Source: Notamacropus eugenii
Lineage: Eukaryota > Chordata > Mammalia > Diprotodontia > Macropodidae
NCBI RefSeq assembly: GCF_028372415.1
Contig: NC_092878.1
Span: forward strand, 67,039,830-67,103,829
Length of the DNA: 64,000 nucleotides
Direction: 5' to 3'
The position numbers and the translations under genes were made by a program. The notes below the pieces were generated by a model. The model had not been told where the DNA came from, did not search any database, and was given only the letters and a program-made list of their open reading frames with translations. Below, in pieces: positions 23,212 through 35,104 of the stretch; positions within the stretch are counted from its first letter, which is position 1; every line of letters starts with the position of its first letter.

Positions 23212-23887
23212 ACACATTCCTCCAAAACTAAGATATAAGTATATTTGATTGATTTTCTGCAATTCATTCAAACGTTTAGCCGTGAAGAGACAGAGCGTTA
23301 GAATTTATCTGCGTAATCTATTCTCTCTTTTTCATCTCTATTTTTTGGGATTGTTTGTCACATCTCTTCACTGAATGACAAAGAGTTAAGGATTGACAGT
23401 AAGCATCAGCAACATCAAGGGGAGATTCTATTGAGTTTTATTTGTGCCTTGGGGGAAAAAATTGAAACATGAAGATTGACAGTTGAGAAGAAACAGAAGT
23501 ATGGTACTAGGTTGAGGTCAAAACCAAGAGTCATAGAGGGTAGCATCAAACCAGAGTAATATCAGGAGTATTGCACATATAATAACTGGGGTGAAATGTT
23601 TGTGTGGGCAGTCACACGAAGGCTAACATGAACATAGAGAGCCAAGACCAATCACAAGGAAATGAGTGAAAATTTGGTACCAATCTCTATGTAATCTGTC
23701 TATCCTTTCTTTATCCTTATGGACTCATTCAGTCACACTCTGGGATGTGAACATGGCTTTATTGAGAGTCCAGGAAAGTAAAATTATATCCTAGTTTAAT
23801 TAACTTAGCAGCCTAGGTACATATTTAAGAGGTTAGCTAGGACCTTGGTTTGCCATCTCTTTGAAGGACTAATTTCATCACTCAAAC
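23212..23887. other. Unassigned stretch
   Basis: No recognised repeat, exon or RNA gene. Confidence 0.4.
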
Positions 23888-24110
23888 TAGTGTTTATTTC
23901 ATTCTTAATGTGTATAAGGCACTTTGCTGAATGCTAATGGAATGGGGTGGGGGTAACGTGTGAAGTAATGTTTGAGTAATGGTTCCCACACTCAACTACT
24001 CACAATCTACTTGGGGAGATAAGGGATTTATACATATGAAACCAACAAAAAAACTTAAGATATCATAAAATAATTGATAGAGGAAAACTGGAGATAGCAA
24101 GAATAACAGG
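23888..24110 (-). mobile_element. L2 3' end, antisense
   Basis: 'aatgtgtataaggcactttg' and 'ctgaatgctaatgg', then 'ctcacaatctacttggggag', follow the L2 3' complement. Confidence 0.5.
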
Positions 24111-24404
24111 AGAAGCGCTTAGGATGTATCTACTGGACTCATGAATATTAGGATGAAATTCCATTAGTTTAAGTGGCCACTTTTCAGGTGTAAGCACCAC
24201 TTTCCATTTTTCCTCTTTGGCCCCAGAACAGTGGGGAGAATGGATAGAAGCCCATGGTACTGCAGATTTCAGACTCACTTAAGAATTTTTTTTAAAAAAA
24301 TATTAGACCTATGCCAAAACATTGTAATTTGTTTAAGGTTGATTTTGAGGAAATAAATCTGCCTTCATTGGAAATGGTCAAGCCCAGTTTACACAACTAA
24401 TTGT

Positions 24405-24500
24405 CAGGGATTTTGAAATCCATATGTGGTAGGGAAGGGTGAAAGGGCTAGATAAGATGACCCTTTAAGTCTTTTTCAACTTTAAGATTTTATGACTCTA
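24405..24500 (+). mobile_element. Ther-2-type SINE 3' end
   Basis: 'gggctagataagatgaccct' followed by a 'tttcaactttaagattttat' tail is the 3' end of the SINE group ending in the ggtcccttccagctct motif. Only the end is present. Confidence 0.5.
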
Positions 24501-26384
24501 AGCAAGAATGAATGACCTTTATACCTCTTTTCTGCAGGTAGCAAATTCTTTTTCTACTGTGCATATGAACCAATCACACTGAAAGAGAAACTTAAGTTAG
24601 CTCAGACTAAGTGTGTCTTTAAGAGAGTTTTCAGGATATTGAACTCATTGGAGTGAAGAGATGATACCAATGATGACTTTTCCTCTTGATGTTATTCATT
24701 TGAATGTTTTGACATAAAACAGAAAGTTTAATGTAACCACCATTGTTTCTCCAGACTTTAGCATAATATAAATTTTCAATTTGTGTTTTTTCCAATGGAG
24801 TCACACTCCCCAGTTAGACCAATGTATAACAAATATATACAAAGAAAGAGTCATCTAACATTATTTTCAAAAATAATATACTTTATCTTATAGCCTAGAA
24901 GACAAAAATTCTCCGCATTCATAAATAGGGAACTGTACATAGTCACTTGTTGTCTCTCTGTCAGACCTCTAATATAAAGACACTTTCACTTTTCTGACAG
25001 ATTGCTTTAACTCTCTGGAATGTTGTCAGATACATACACCCAGAAGGAGGACTGGTAATCAGTCTGGGAGTGAAGTCTACTAGCAAAAATGGTATAGTAA
25101 AGGTTTGATTCAAGGAAGAAACAATATACTAGGTCAAGGTACAGTTGATAGGTCTAGGTTGCAGTGGTGAACACTTTATATTTATAGTCAAAGGCTACCT
25201 GTGTGATAGTATGTATCAGGGAATCAAGTAAAAGGGAACAAAATGATTTCTCTCATATTTTTTCTTCCCAATGCAATATTTTTTTCATCTATAACACATG
25301 AATACCTTATTTCTTATGTTAACACAATTCATGTATCATTCAAGGACTCTGTAGAGTTAAAGGACGTGGCTTGGGGTTATGAGATAGTTTTGAGAAATTA
25401 CCAATCACAGGGTATCTATGTTGTGAACTGATTCCCATGAATTCTTCTTGAGATAACCTTCACTAGGTAATGGAGATAATCTCATTGTATATTTGGATTG
25501 ATTGAATTTTATATTCCTGAGGTAAATTTTATGGTTCTGAAGACTAAATAAGTATTCACAATATTGTAGTTTAAGATAGAAATGACTAAAAAAAAGACTA
25601 GTGGAAAATAGCAAGAGCACAGTCATGAAAGTAACTCTAGTCTATAAAAAGTCTATCATTTTCCATAAAGGCCTGATTAAACATAGGTTTTGGGAGTCCA
25701 GCCATGTATGATTACCTATACCAAAGGTTTATTAATTCTTTCTCCCACTGGGATCAAAGGTAATCAAGGTGTATGGTCTGAAATTAATTAGCTCCAAATC
25801 TAAGCTTTATTCTGCATTATTAAATATTAGAGAAAGCTTTCTCCATATGCTTTCATTCCTTTCTTTGTCTCTATTGGTTTCATAGGTTTAGGCAAACATA
25901 AAAGTTACTGGCTTTATAATTTATTAATAACAATAAATGAAAACATATAAATTAATATTTCAGCCACATATTAAGTTTAAGATGGTCATAACCAGAGGCA
26001 CTTCTAAGCAACTGCTGACTCTTCCATCACAATGGAACAACAGTCCAATAATTCACTTTTCTCAAGACAGTACTTAAAATATCTCAGGTATTCTCCTTAG
26101 GGTCATTTCCATGCATTGTCTACTCTACAGAATAAGTGTTATTCTCAGTCATCTCAAATGTATTTCTCCACACTCTCTCACAAGTGACTGTTAGCACTCA
26201 CTAATCTCTCAGAAAATAATTCTTTAGAACAGTTATCCATCCAAAAAAATCTTCAGGAAAGCAATGTTCTTAGCCCTTTTTTTCATAACTCACACAGACC
26301 TTATCTTCTATGATGGTAAACCAAGAAGATAGCACTCACTCCTGAGATTCTATTATTTGTGTTTTAAAAAACAAATTTTTTATT
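24501..26384. other. Unassigned stretch
   Basis: About 1.9 kb without a transposon I can identify. Overlapping opposite-strand frames near 25243-25626 lack any domain. No exon or RNA gene is evident. Confidence 0.4.
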
Positions 26385-28075
26385 TATAACTTCTGTTTAT
26401 TACAGCATCATAATTATCTTAAGCATTACAATTGTCTCAGAAAGTCATCCCATATAATAAATGTTATTTTTTTCCAGAGGAAAAGAAAATCAGCCAAACT
26501 GACCAAAATATTGAAAAAGTCTAAAAACATGTGCAGTGCATAAAACTTGTGGACCTCTTATCCTCATAAACAGACAGATTAGGGGTGTCCTCTCAAATAT
26601 CTTTGTTAAATTCTTGCTTGATCTTTATAATTTTATTATACTCCCTTTTAATGTTTTTCTGTGTATTTCTTTCCATTTATATTTTTGTAGTTATTGTGTA
26701 TATTGCTTTCTTGACTCTACTTATTTAACTCTACAATGTTTTGTGCAGATCTTTCCATGCTTTTATGTATTCATCATAAACACTATTTCTTATAGAATAG
26801 TAATATTGAATTACATCCATGTACCACAATTTGTTTAGTCATGCCCAAATTGATGGACATTTACTTCCCCCCTCACTCCCCAATTCTTAGCCATCACAAA
26901 AAGTGTTGCTATAAATATTTTGGTTTACATGAGGACTTTCCTTTTTATCAACGTCTTCCGTGGGAGTGTAAGCCCAATAATGCAGTCTGCTTCAGAGGAT
27001 ATGGACATTTTAGTCATTTTATTTGCATAAATCCAAAATGATTTCCAATATGGTTGTAGCATTTCATAGCTCCACCAATAATATATTAGTGTGTCTGACA
27101 TTCTACAACTTCCTATCATTGATTATTACTATTTTTTGTCATTTTTGCCAATTTTCAGGGTTTGAGGTAAAATCTCAGGGTTGTCTTCATTTGTAATTCT
27201 TTTATTGTTAGTGATTCGGAACATTCTTTCACATGGTTGTGAATACTTTAACAATTCTTATTTTGAGACCTGATTGTATCCACTCACCACTTATCTACTG
27301 GGGAATGGCTATTAATTACACACACATACACACACACTCACACACACATGCACACACACGCATGTCTGTCTTAGATATATATATGTATATATATGTATGT
27401 ATCATATAAATTTGGTACAAAGATTTTTATTCCATTTGTTTGAGTTCTGTATGCAACCTTTTTTTTTTCTTCAAATGCTTTTCAGTTTCATGTAATCAAA
27501 GCTATCTTTTTCATCTTTTCTAATTACCACTTTGTGGCAATTAGTCTTGTTTGACTAAGAATTAATCACTTACCTATAGCTGTGATAGGTATATATTATC
27601 TGTTTCTCCTCTAATTAAACAATCATTAGTATTAAAGATACATATCCATTTAGAATGTGTGTTTATTTTCTAATTTTTATGTTATAAGATCTTTATTATT
27701 AAGGTTATATATCCACTTAGAATATACTGTGAAATGTTGTGTTGATGTAAGCTTAAGCCAGACTACTTTCAAATTTTCTAGCACTTTTTACAAATACAGT
27801 TTTTCTCCCCCTAAGCAATTCATATTTTCCACTTTATCAAACATGAAGTTTTTTCATTCTAGCATTTCTGATTCTCCATTGTCTAATTTGTTCCATTGAT
27901 ATCTCTATTTTCCAAGCAGTGCTATGTGGTTTTGATGACTTTGTTGTATAATATACTTTGAGTTCTGCAAGTGCTATTTCATCTTCATCTCTACATCTTT
28001 TCATCATTTCCTTTGATATTGAAAATATTTTGTTTCTACAAATAAATTTTGTTACCATTTTATGAAGTTTTTAAA
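26385..28075 (-). mobile_element. LINE-1 3' part, antisense, older family
   Basis: The 3' end is on the left. Text includes 'gatctttccatgcttttatg', 'attgatggacatttacttcc', 'aaaaagtgttgctataaata', 'gtagcatttcatagctccac' and 'atctactggggaatggctat', then ORF2 C-terminal text up to 28075, where the minus frame still reads KPHSTAWKIEISMEQIRQW-like sequence matching the ORF2 segment after the YYKA block. A CA/TATG microsatellite (about 27320-27420) interrupts it. More diverged than the L1 at 47 kb. Confidence 0.65.
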
Positions 28076-28114
28076 ATATTTATTTGGTAATCTTGTTAGT
28101 ATGACACTTTATAA

Positions 28115-28262
28115 TTACATCTATACAAGGATATAATAATAGCTAACACACAGCTTTTTACGGTTTATAATATGATCTTCATATGTTATCTCATTTAATC
28201 CTTAGAACAACTCTGTGATGGAGGTGTTATCATTATCTGCATTTCATAGAGGGGAAAATCAT
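28115..28262 (-). mobile_element. MIR-type SINE, antisense
   Basis: 'taataatagctaacacacag', 'tatgttatctcatttaatcc', 'acaactctgtgatggaggtg' and 'ttatcattatctgcatttca' are the classic MIR complement. Confidence 0.8.
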
Positions 28263-29694
28263 CTATATCTGCATCAGAGTTGTAAAAGAAGTAAAATAAA
28301 CTGCTTCAGAAAGTATGCATTTCCTCTTACTATCGATCTTCAAGAAAAAATCTGAACTAGCTGCTCTCAGACTTTTCCAACTTGGAGCTTCTTTGACTTA
28401 GCTCTTGTTGCTATTGTCTATTGAAATAAATAAGAAATATACGATTCTGACACCACAGAAATCAGAGTGAAAGTGGGGGAGTGGGGATAAGTCCTTCAAC
28501 TAAGCCTGGGTTATGAAGCCCAAACTCAATTCAAGCCAGTTCTCCTCACTTGAGTTAACCTAAAATTTTCAAATAGCAAAGGAAGTAACAGGAAAGAAAT
28601 GAATGTGAGCCTCATAAGTTGAATGTCTCTGAATAACACTTTTTTGGGGGGGAAGATTGGAGGGTTGCATGAGGAGCTTATTTTCCTGCCTTCAAACTCA
28701 GAAGGAGAAATCTCAAACTCTAGTAATGATAATTCAAAATGTCATTAGTGATTCTAGACAGAGAGAAGAAGCGACATGTACTCTATCAAAATTAATACCT
28801 GTTTGAATGAGTAAGGAAAAGGGTTGATCCGTGTATGAATAGTTTTCTGTTAAAATATGTAAGAGACAGGTTAATTAGTCACAGGAACAATAATTCCTCC
28901 ATTGTAAGGATGTCCCTGGCTTCAGAGAACTCAATTGGACTTTGTCATTTGGCTGTGAGTTTCCATCCAGATTCTATGCATTTCATCATTTTGTGTGGGA
29001 TAATTGTTTCTAGTGGGAAGAATTTCATTCATGACAAAAGAGAACAAAGATGGAGCAGTCTCAGTGAAGGTACCTGTTCCAGATGATGTTAGTGAGGCAA
29101 GAAGGAGAAACAGCTATCCATATTCCCTGGGATATTGGTATTGACAATAACTTCATCTCTATACAGTGATATAGCCCTATGTTACTACTGTGAGTCTGGT
29201 TTTTCTCTAAAGGCAAATCACGGGAAGAGAGATGTGTAATGAATGGGTAGGTCCTTGAAAAGGATGGACATAACAAATGATAACAAGTTTTTGTAATTTT
29301 CATTCTTCCTTGAGGGAGAAGATTTTTTTCATATATTAATAATACTTTCTACTTTAGAGCTACAGACATTACAATATACATACAGACTTTAAACAAACTT
29401 TATCTGGAACCCTAGGATGTAGATATATGAGATCATGTGGTAATGCATAAGATTATCCAGTCCTCATGACCCACATCTTTCTAGGGATCAGAAAGAGTTG
29501 GTCATGGGTTTTTCATGGTCTTTCTGACTGAGTCCTATACCCACCCTCTTAAGTAATTAATTGGGTGCTATCTGTCTACCTGTAACTTCAGGGTTACCAA
29601 TGGTATAGTGTCCCCATTTTTTGGAACAGTAACATTTGTTCTTTGCTGTCATTTATGTTTTTCAGAAGGTTGTCTACTTCATTTCCTTTGACAA
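28263..29694. other. Repeat-poor unassigned stretch
   Basis: About 1.4 kb with no transposon family recognised and no convincing exon. Opposite-strand frames at 28835-29086 and 29061-29303 overlap and lack domains. Confidence 0.4.
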
Positions 29695-30155
29695 CATTTG
29701 CTCATTTTGTATGATGATGTCCAACTTCACTGCTTAATAAAATCATTTCTCTCAAAATCATCAATATTTTCTTCATTGCTAAATCCAATTGTCTTATCTC
29801 AGTCCTCCTTCTTGCCTTCTCTGCAGCATTTGAACATGTTGACCACCACCTGCTGGAACCTTTCTTTTTCCTTAGTTTTTGTGTTGCTCTTCACTCAAGT
29901 CTCCTGCTACCTGACTGACATCATTTGTAGGATCACAGTCTATGGACATGGAGCATTTGTATAGATTTACTCTAGGTTTCTGTCTTGGGCTCTCTTCTCT
30001 CTTTCCACTCTTTCTTTCTCTCTTTTAGAGATACCATCAGTTCCAACAGGTTTGGTTATCTTCTCTATGAAAATGATTTCCAAATAAATGTAATCTTGAA
30101 CACATCCCACATAGTAGCACTTAGGAGATTCAAATAAAGATTTTTGATTGATTTT
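29695..30155 (+). mobile_element. L2 LINE, reverse-transcriptase region
   Basis: Sense L2 ORF2 text: 'tttctgtcttgggctctctt' corresponds to the QGSVLGPLLFS-type motif, and 'ttatcttctctatgaaaatg' to the YHLYADD motif, here reading FSMKMI, so the catalytic YADD is lost. Upstream text resembles the region before the RT motifs. The fragment ends with an L2-type tail 'cacatagtagcacttag'. Confidence 0.65.
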
Positions 30156-30664
30156 CCAATTACCATGGAAAATTTTTGATATAATATAGGCATAACATCA
30201 GGTAGAAATAAAGTTTGGATCTACTGCATTTCATACCAGAGTGGGGAATAATATTAATGATAACATAGACCAGTCCATTGAGCTAAAGAATTTCAAGATG
30301 TTTTATCTTTTTTAAGTTTAAAAATAATTATAATCCTTTAGAGATTTTTTTTTGTATTTAGATTCTGTCCTTCTATGGTTAACTAACCTCCCAAAATTTG
30401 GGGCATCTGTAATTTCAAAAGCATTTCATCTAAACTTTAACTGTACTGTAAGCAATGTGGCCCTGTATTGAACCAAGTATAAATTCTGAAGAAACTCCAT
30501 TATAAACAGTCATTCATGTACAGGTCAACTAAATTTAATAAACTTCAATATGGTTTACCGAGTATTTATTGAACAACACTAAACCTAAAGAATGGAACAT
30601 AATTTTACACATATACACAACATTTTGATACTTGTAATATCTACATGCATTAAAGCTATGCTTA
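30156..30664. other. Unassigned stretch
   Basis: Nothing recognised except a possible short antisense L2 end near 30560 ('gtatttattgaacaacacta'). Confidence 0.35.
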
Positions 30665-31902
30665 ATGAATGAATGAGAAAGTAGCAGGCTTTTCACAAGC
30701 AATAATCTATAGCAAATTGTATATTTTCAAAAGAAGTTTTATTGATACCTTTGCAAATATTAGGTTCAATTCTTTATATACCACCTCTCTTTCATTTTGG
30801 GAGGTCTCCTTTAGCAAGCTGTTGACTCATTTTTCATTATTCTCTTGCATCAATCTTATTTCTCTTCCTAATTTTTCCTCTACTTCTTACTTAATTTTCA
30901 AGTAAGAACTTTTCCATGGTCAGAGATAATTTCTTCTTTTTTTGGAGGCATTGGATGTAGAAGCCTTGATCTTGCTATCTTCCTCTGGTTATATGCTTTG
31001 ATCTTCCTCCAGTTGTATACTTTTATCTTTCTCATCTGAAAAGATAAAAAAAATACCCTTTCATCAAGAAAGTAGATTTCTAGAGTCTTACTTTCCCCCC
31101 TTTTTGAACATTTTCACAGCCAATTAGTTCACTTTTGAACTCTTCGTTAAGTGTGTGTGTGGGGGTGTACTACCCCAAGTTTCAGAGAGTTTGTGCAGTT
31201 TTTTTGAGAGATATCTCTAGAAACCTGTAGATTCTCAGTTTCTCCAAAGTGGTATAATCAAGGGAGAGCTGTTTGCTGATCTCCTGAATTATGCTTTCAT
31301 CTGTGAACAACCACAAGCACTCTTTTCTGCCCTAGAACTATGAGTAGAATTTCCTCTCCAAAGTTCCCACTAGCTCCACCATGCCAGCACTCCTCCTCAC
31401 CCCAGGAACACCAATCAGGACTGTGTCCTAGATCCCCAGCTTGATTCTCACACTGTCTGTAGGTCATGAGCTGTAGAAGCAACCACTGCCATAGCTGTGG
31501 CTGCACTGCCCTGGGGCTGGAGTTAGGGCTGGGGCTGGACCATGCTCCCCTGTCACCCAGGTGAGAGAGCTTTCGCACTGACCTTTGAAGCTATCTTTGA
31601 CATTTTTGGTTTGAAAAGTCTGGAAACCACAGCACCTTCCAGCAATTCAGTGCCCTGAGACCTGCTCCAGTTCTGTCTGTGCTGGAGCATCGTGGGCTGT
31701 ACTGTTCTTCCAGCTTGGTGCAATAGACCTTTTTGTCAACCTTCCAGATTGTCTTTGGATAAAAATCTGTTTCATTGTCTTTTTTGTGGCTTCTGCTGTG
31801 CTAGAATTTGTTTAGAGTCATTTTTAACAGGTATTTTCAGGGGTTCAGGAGGAGAGCTCAAGCAGGTCCCTGCTTCTACTCTGCCATCTTGGCTCTGCCC
31901 CC
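30665..31902 (-). mobile_element. LINE-1 5' UTR and ORF1 start, antisense
   Basis: On the minus strand the element begins at 31902 with GGGGGCAGAGCCAAGATGGC, the canonical start of mammalian L1 including a YY1-type CAAGATGGC site. About 750 bp of GC-richer 5' UTR follow, then a decayed ORF1 N-terminal region (about 30680-31080). The minus frame at 31297-31578 lies in the 5' UTR and is not a gene. Everything 3' of ORF1's N-terminus is missing, so this is a 5' fragment, not the usual 5'-truncated copy. Confidence 0.75.
31883..31891 (-). promoter_or_regulatory. YY1-type site at L1 5' end
   Basis: CAAGATGGC on the minus strand, 12 bases inside the L1 start. The same motif lies at this place in primate L1, where YY1 sets the transcription start. 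Intact here. Occupancy is unknown. Confidence 0.55.
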
Positions 31903-33726
31903 TTTCTTAGCATATTTAAAAACACATCTTAGATGTGAACTATTGGAAATCTTTCTTTTCTCTCGTTTTTACTTCTCTCCCTTTTCCGCAAACTTAATAA
32001 TTTTCTAGCATATAATATGCATATGATTTTCTGTGTACATGTAGTTGTTTCCTGTTTTGCTGTTGCCTTGAATCTCTGGGGCATAATAAACCCAATGTTT
32101 GTCATATAATTATCATTCAGTAAATGTTTCTTTAATTGAACTGAAGGAATCAATAATATGCCCCTTCAAAAATATTGCTTGCCTTTCTTTTTTCAACTAG
32201 TTTTTACTAGCTTTCTCCATATTGTTTCTTAACCCAGTTCATGTATTTCCTCACAGGACTATGTATTTTAATGGATGGTGCTACTCTAAACCCTTTTAAA
32301 AATTAGATATTATGTTCCTTTTAAAGGAAATGTAGCTTTCCATGCCCATTCTCCAGTTATAAGTCCAGTTCCCCCAAATTGCAGTTATAGTCATGTGGTG
32401 GTCTTTTCAAATTTGTGTTAGGCTCTCTAGTGTTTACTTATGGTTTACATTTGTTTATAGAGATTTTGGATAGGAGGAAGTGGACAGAATGTCTATCAAG
32501 TTCCCCTGTTATGTAGGCTAGTGTAGTTATTTTCTTTAAATGCTATTAAAATTATCTTTGAAACTTGATTGGCTCAGAGATGAAAGGTTTGGGCCATTGA
32601 TTTGGCTTCTGAATCACCTAAGTATCCAGAGCATGAGGAGGTCCAGATCTTCCCTCAGGCATCTTACCAGCATACTGACAGTATGATCAACACTAGCTTA
32701 TGAAAGGGATGATAAAGTATCTCAAGATTGTATCCTTACTGAATATACTTTCCCTGCTCTGGAAGCTTCTTTTGCTATGGTTAAGTAATTCTCTTTTTGT
32801 TCATTGTTATATGTTCCATAAGTATCTTGATTCAATCCATTCTTGAAGCTATTACTCCATACTAGTATAGCCTAGTACAGAAGCTCTAAGTAGACTTTCC
32901 TCCTGGATGTTGCCTTAATGGTCCTCTCTGTTTATATTCTTCTTCCACTTATATACTTTCCATTCCCTATGACATATAGCTCACATATATTGATCTACTT
33001 TTTTGATTTAAAGCTTTCTTGATCAGATCCATAACACTATAGAAAAATCACAGTCCTTGGGTGCGTGCTGTACATGTTGCAGGTCCTGTATTTCTAAATC
33101 ATAAGCCGTGGTTCCACTTTCAATTTCAAATCCCAAATTTGGAAAAATTTGGTGCCATTTTCAATCTGAAAATTAAGATAATCCAGACTTCGTCTTTATG
33201 TACCAGTTACTTAGCTATTCACTTACTGAAATCTGTTCCATTTTTAAAGCCCTTTATGTATACTAGGATCCTCTCTGAAAACATAAAATGATGAAGCTTT
33301 TCAGTTTCTTCTCTAATCTATTATAAACCAAGTACTATATTTTCACTTGCTTTGGGTACTATAGTTTTCCATCATACTGTCAGAATGAGGTAAGTGTTGT
33401 TGGGTTTTATATTATTGAAAAACTGCTATTAAACTTCAGATAAATGTTATGACCTGTGTCAGGGTTAAATATGAGTGCCTCAGTGTTGCTCAGAAAGGGG
33501 TCACTGAATGCCAGTCCTCCTGTATTTCTTTGACCAGTACTAAGTGACCTCTCTCCTGAGGGCATTTGTGGATCTATAGCATCAGTTCATAGAGGACAAG
33601 AAGTTACTTCCTTCCCAGATGTTCTAGTTTCATCCCCTACAAGAAGCTCATGCATCTATATGTAACATGGTCTTTCTCTCTTCCTTTTTTGATTAACAGC
33701 TTTGTAATGCAGCATGTCATGGTGGA
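31903..33726. other. Unassigned stretch
   Basis: No transposon identified apart from a possible L2-like tail near 32040-32140 ('ttgaatctctggggcataat', 'cagtaaatgtttcttta'). Short frames lack domains. Confidence 0.4.
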
Positions 33727-33942
33727 TGGGGCAGCTAGGTGTCACCGTGGATAGAATGCTGTGTCTGATATCAGGAAGAACAGAGTTCAAATCCAGCCTC
33801 AGACACATACTAGATGTTTGAGCCTGGGCAAATCATTTAACCTTTTCTGCCTCAGTTTCCTCATCTGTAAAATGAGATGGAGAAGAAAATGGCAAAAATA
33901 CTCCAATATCTCTTCCAAGAAAATCACTAAACGGCATCAAAT
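33727..33942 (+). mobile_element. Mar1-type CORE-SINE
   Basis: Clean head 'tggggcagctaggtgtcacc', then 'gttcaaatccagcctcagac', 'tcctcatctgtaaaatgaga' and 'ggagaagaaaatggcaaaaa', ending near 'aacggcatcaaatgg'. Confidence 0.9.
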
Positions 33943-34162
33943 GGTGAATAAAGCAGCAGATTTGGAGTCAGGAAGACCTGGGTTCAAGCCTGACTCAGAC
34001 ACTCCTTTGCTGACCCTGGCCAAGTAACTTAACCATACTGTTTCTTAGTGTTATCATCTTTAAAATCATAGAGTTATCATCTATAAAATGAGAGAATTGG
34101 TTTTTATGACCTCTACGGCCCCTTCCAGCATTGAATCTGTGATTCCATAATCCTTGTATCCT
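33943..34162 (+). mobile_element. Ther-2-type SINE
   Basis: 'ttggagtcaggaagacctgg', 'ctggccaagtaacttaacc' and the diagnostic end 'ggccccttccagcattgaat', 'ctgtgattccat'. It abuts the 3' end of the preceding Mar1. Confidence 0.75.
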
Positions 34163-35104
34163 CCATTCTTTCAACAGAGGCTTGATCTTCTCTCTCCTTT
34201 AATTTTTTTTTCTTTGTTTTCTTTTTGAATTTCTAATTCAGATTTTTTCTGAAGTGTTCCATTCTCTCTAATCATTTAGACAGTAGAGGGATATTCAACC
34301 AACTTTCTTTCCATTAGCAAGGAGATCAAATTCTACTTTTTGAACACATAGTTACTATTTAACATTGGCAGAAACACAAACATAAGGTAATGTCTGCAGA
34401 GTTCTGTAAAATCTGCCTTACCTTCCATACTGGCTGTGAAGGAGACCCTCAGTTCTCAGGTTTTCTTGTCTGTCATGATGAACTGTCGTGAGAAATTCTC
34501 TATTCTTTGTGGCATTTTACTATGGGCTTCTGACAAAGGCTTTATTTATAGCAAACCTATTTTTTTTTTATTATAAAAGGATTGTGAGTATTGAAACCTG
34601 TGTGTTCAGTAGTCATTATAAGTAGATTTCTACCAAAGTTATAATGAATTATGACTTTGTACTATTATTAGACAACTTTTTTCCACAGAAATCAAGCTTC
34701 CTGCCACACCTCAAATTAGCTTTTCTCTTCTTTTCTTAACTTATTCATTGGATTTCAGATAACTATTACTTTTATTTTGCTACTTCAGTTTCAGTATTTT
34801 CTTTCTTCTTTTGGAAAAATCTAGATTTTCTTTCCCTCATAGTTACTTCCCATGGATTTCTCACAAAGTGCCAAGAAATCCTCTTTTCCTCTTCCTGCTT
34901 AATAGACCTGAAGAGCTGATAGGAAAATGGGAGAGACTGATATTACGATGCTATTTAAAACCCCTAGAATAAGAGGAACATTTTCACTTGCATAATATAT
35001 CATGCTGTCTAATTCTGTACGATTAAAATCTGAAATTCTACTTATTAGAGCTTCATAGGCTCAATTAAGAATTTTATCCCTTTTAAAATTAGTAACACTT
35101 TCTT
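34163..35104. other. Unassigned stretch
   Basis: No recognised repeat, exon or RNA gene. Confidence 0.4.

Noticed and set aside
33727..33942. SINE heads as functional tRNA genes
   Set aside because: The tRNA-like halves are followed by CORE-SINE tails and have lost a foldable cloverleaf. They are SINEs.
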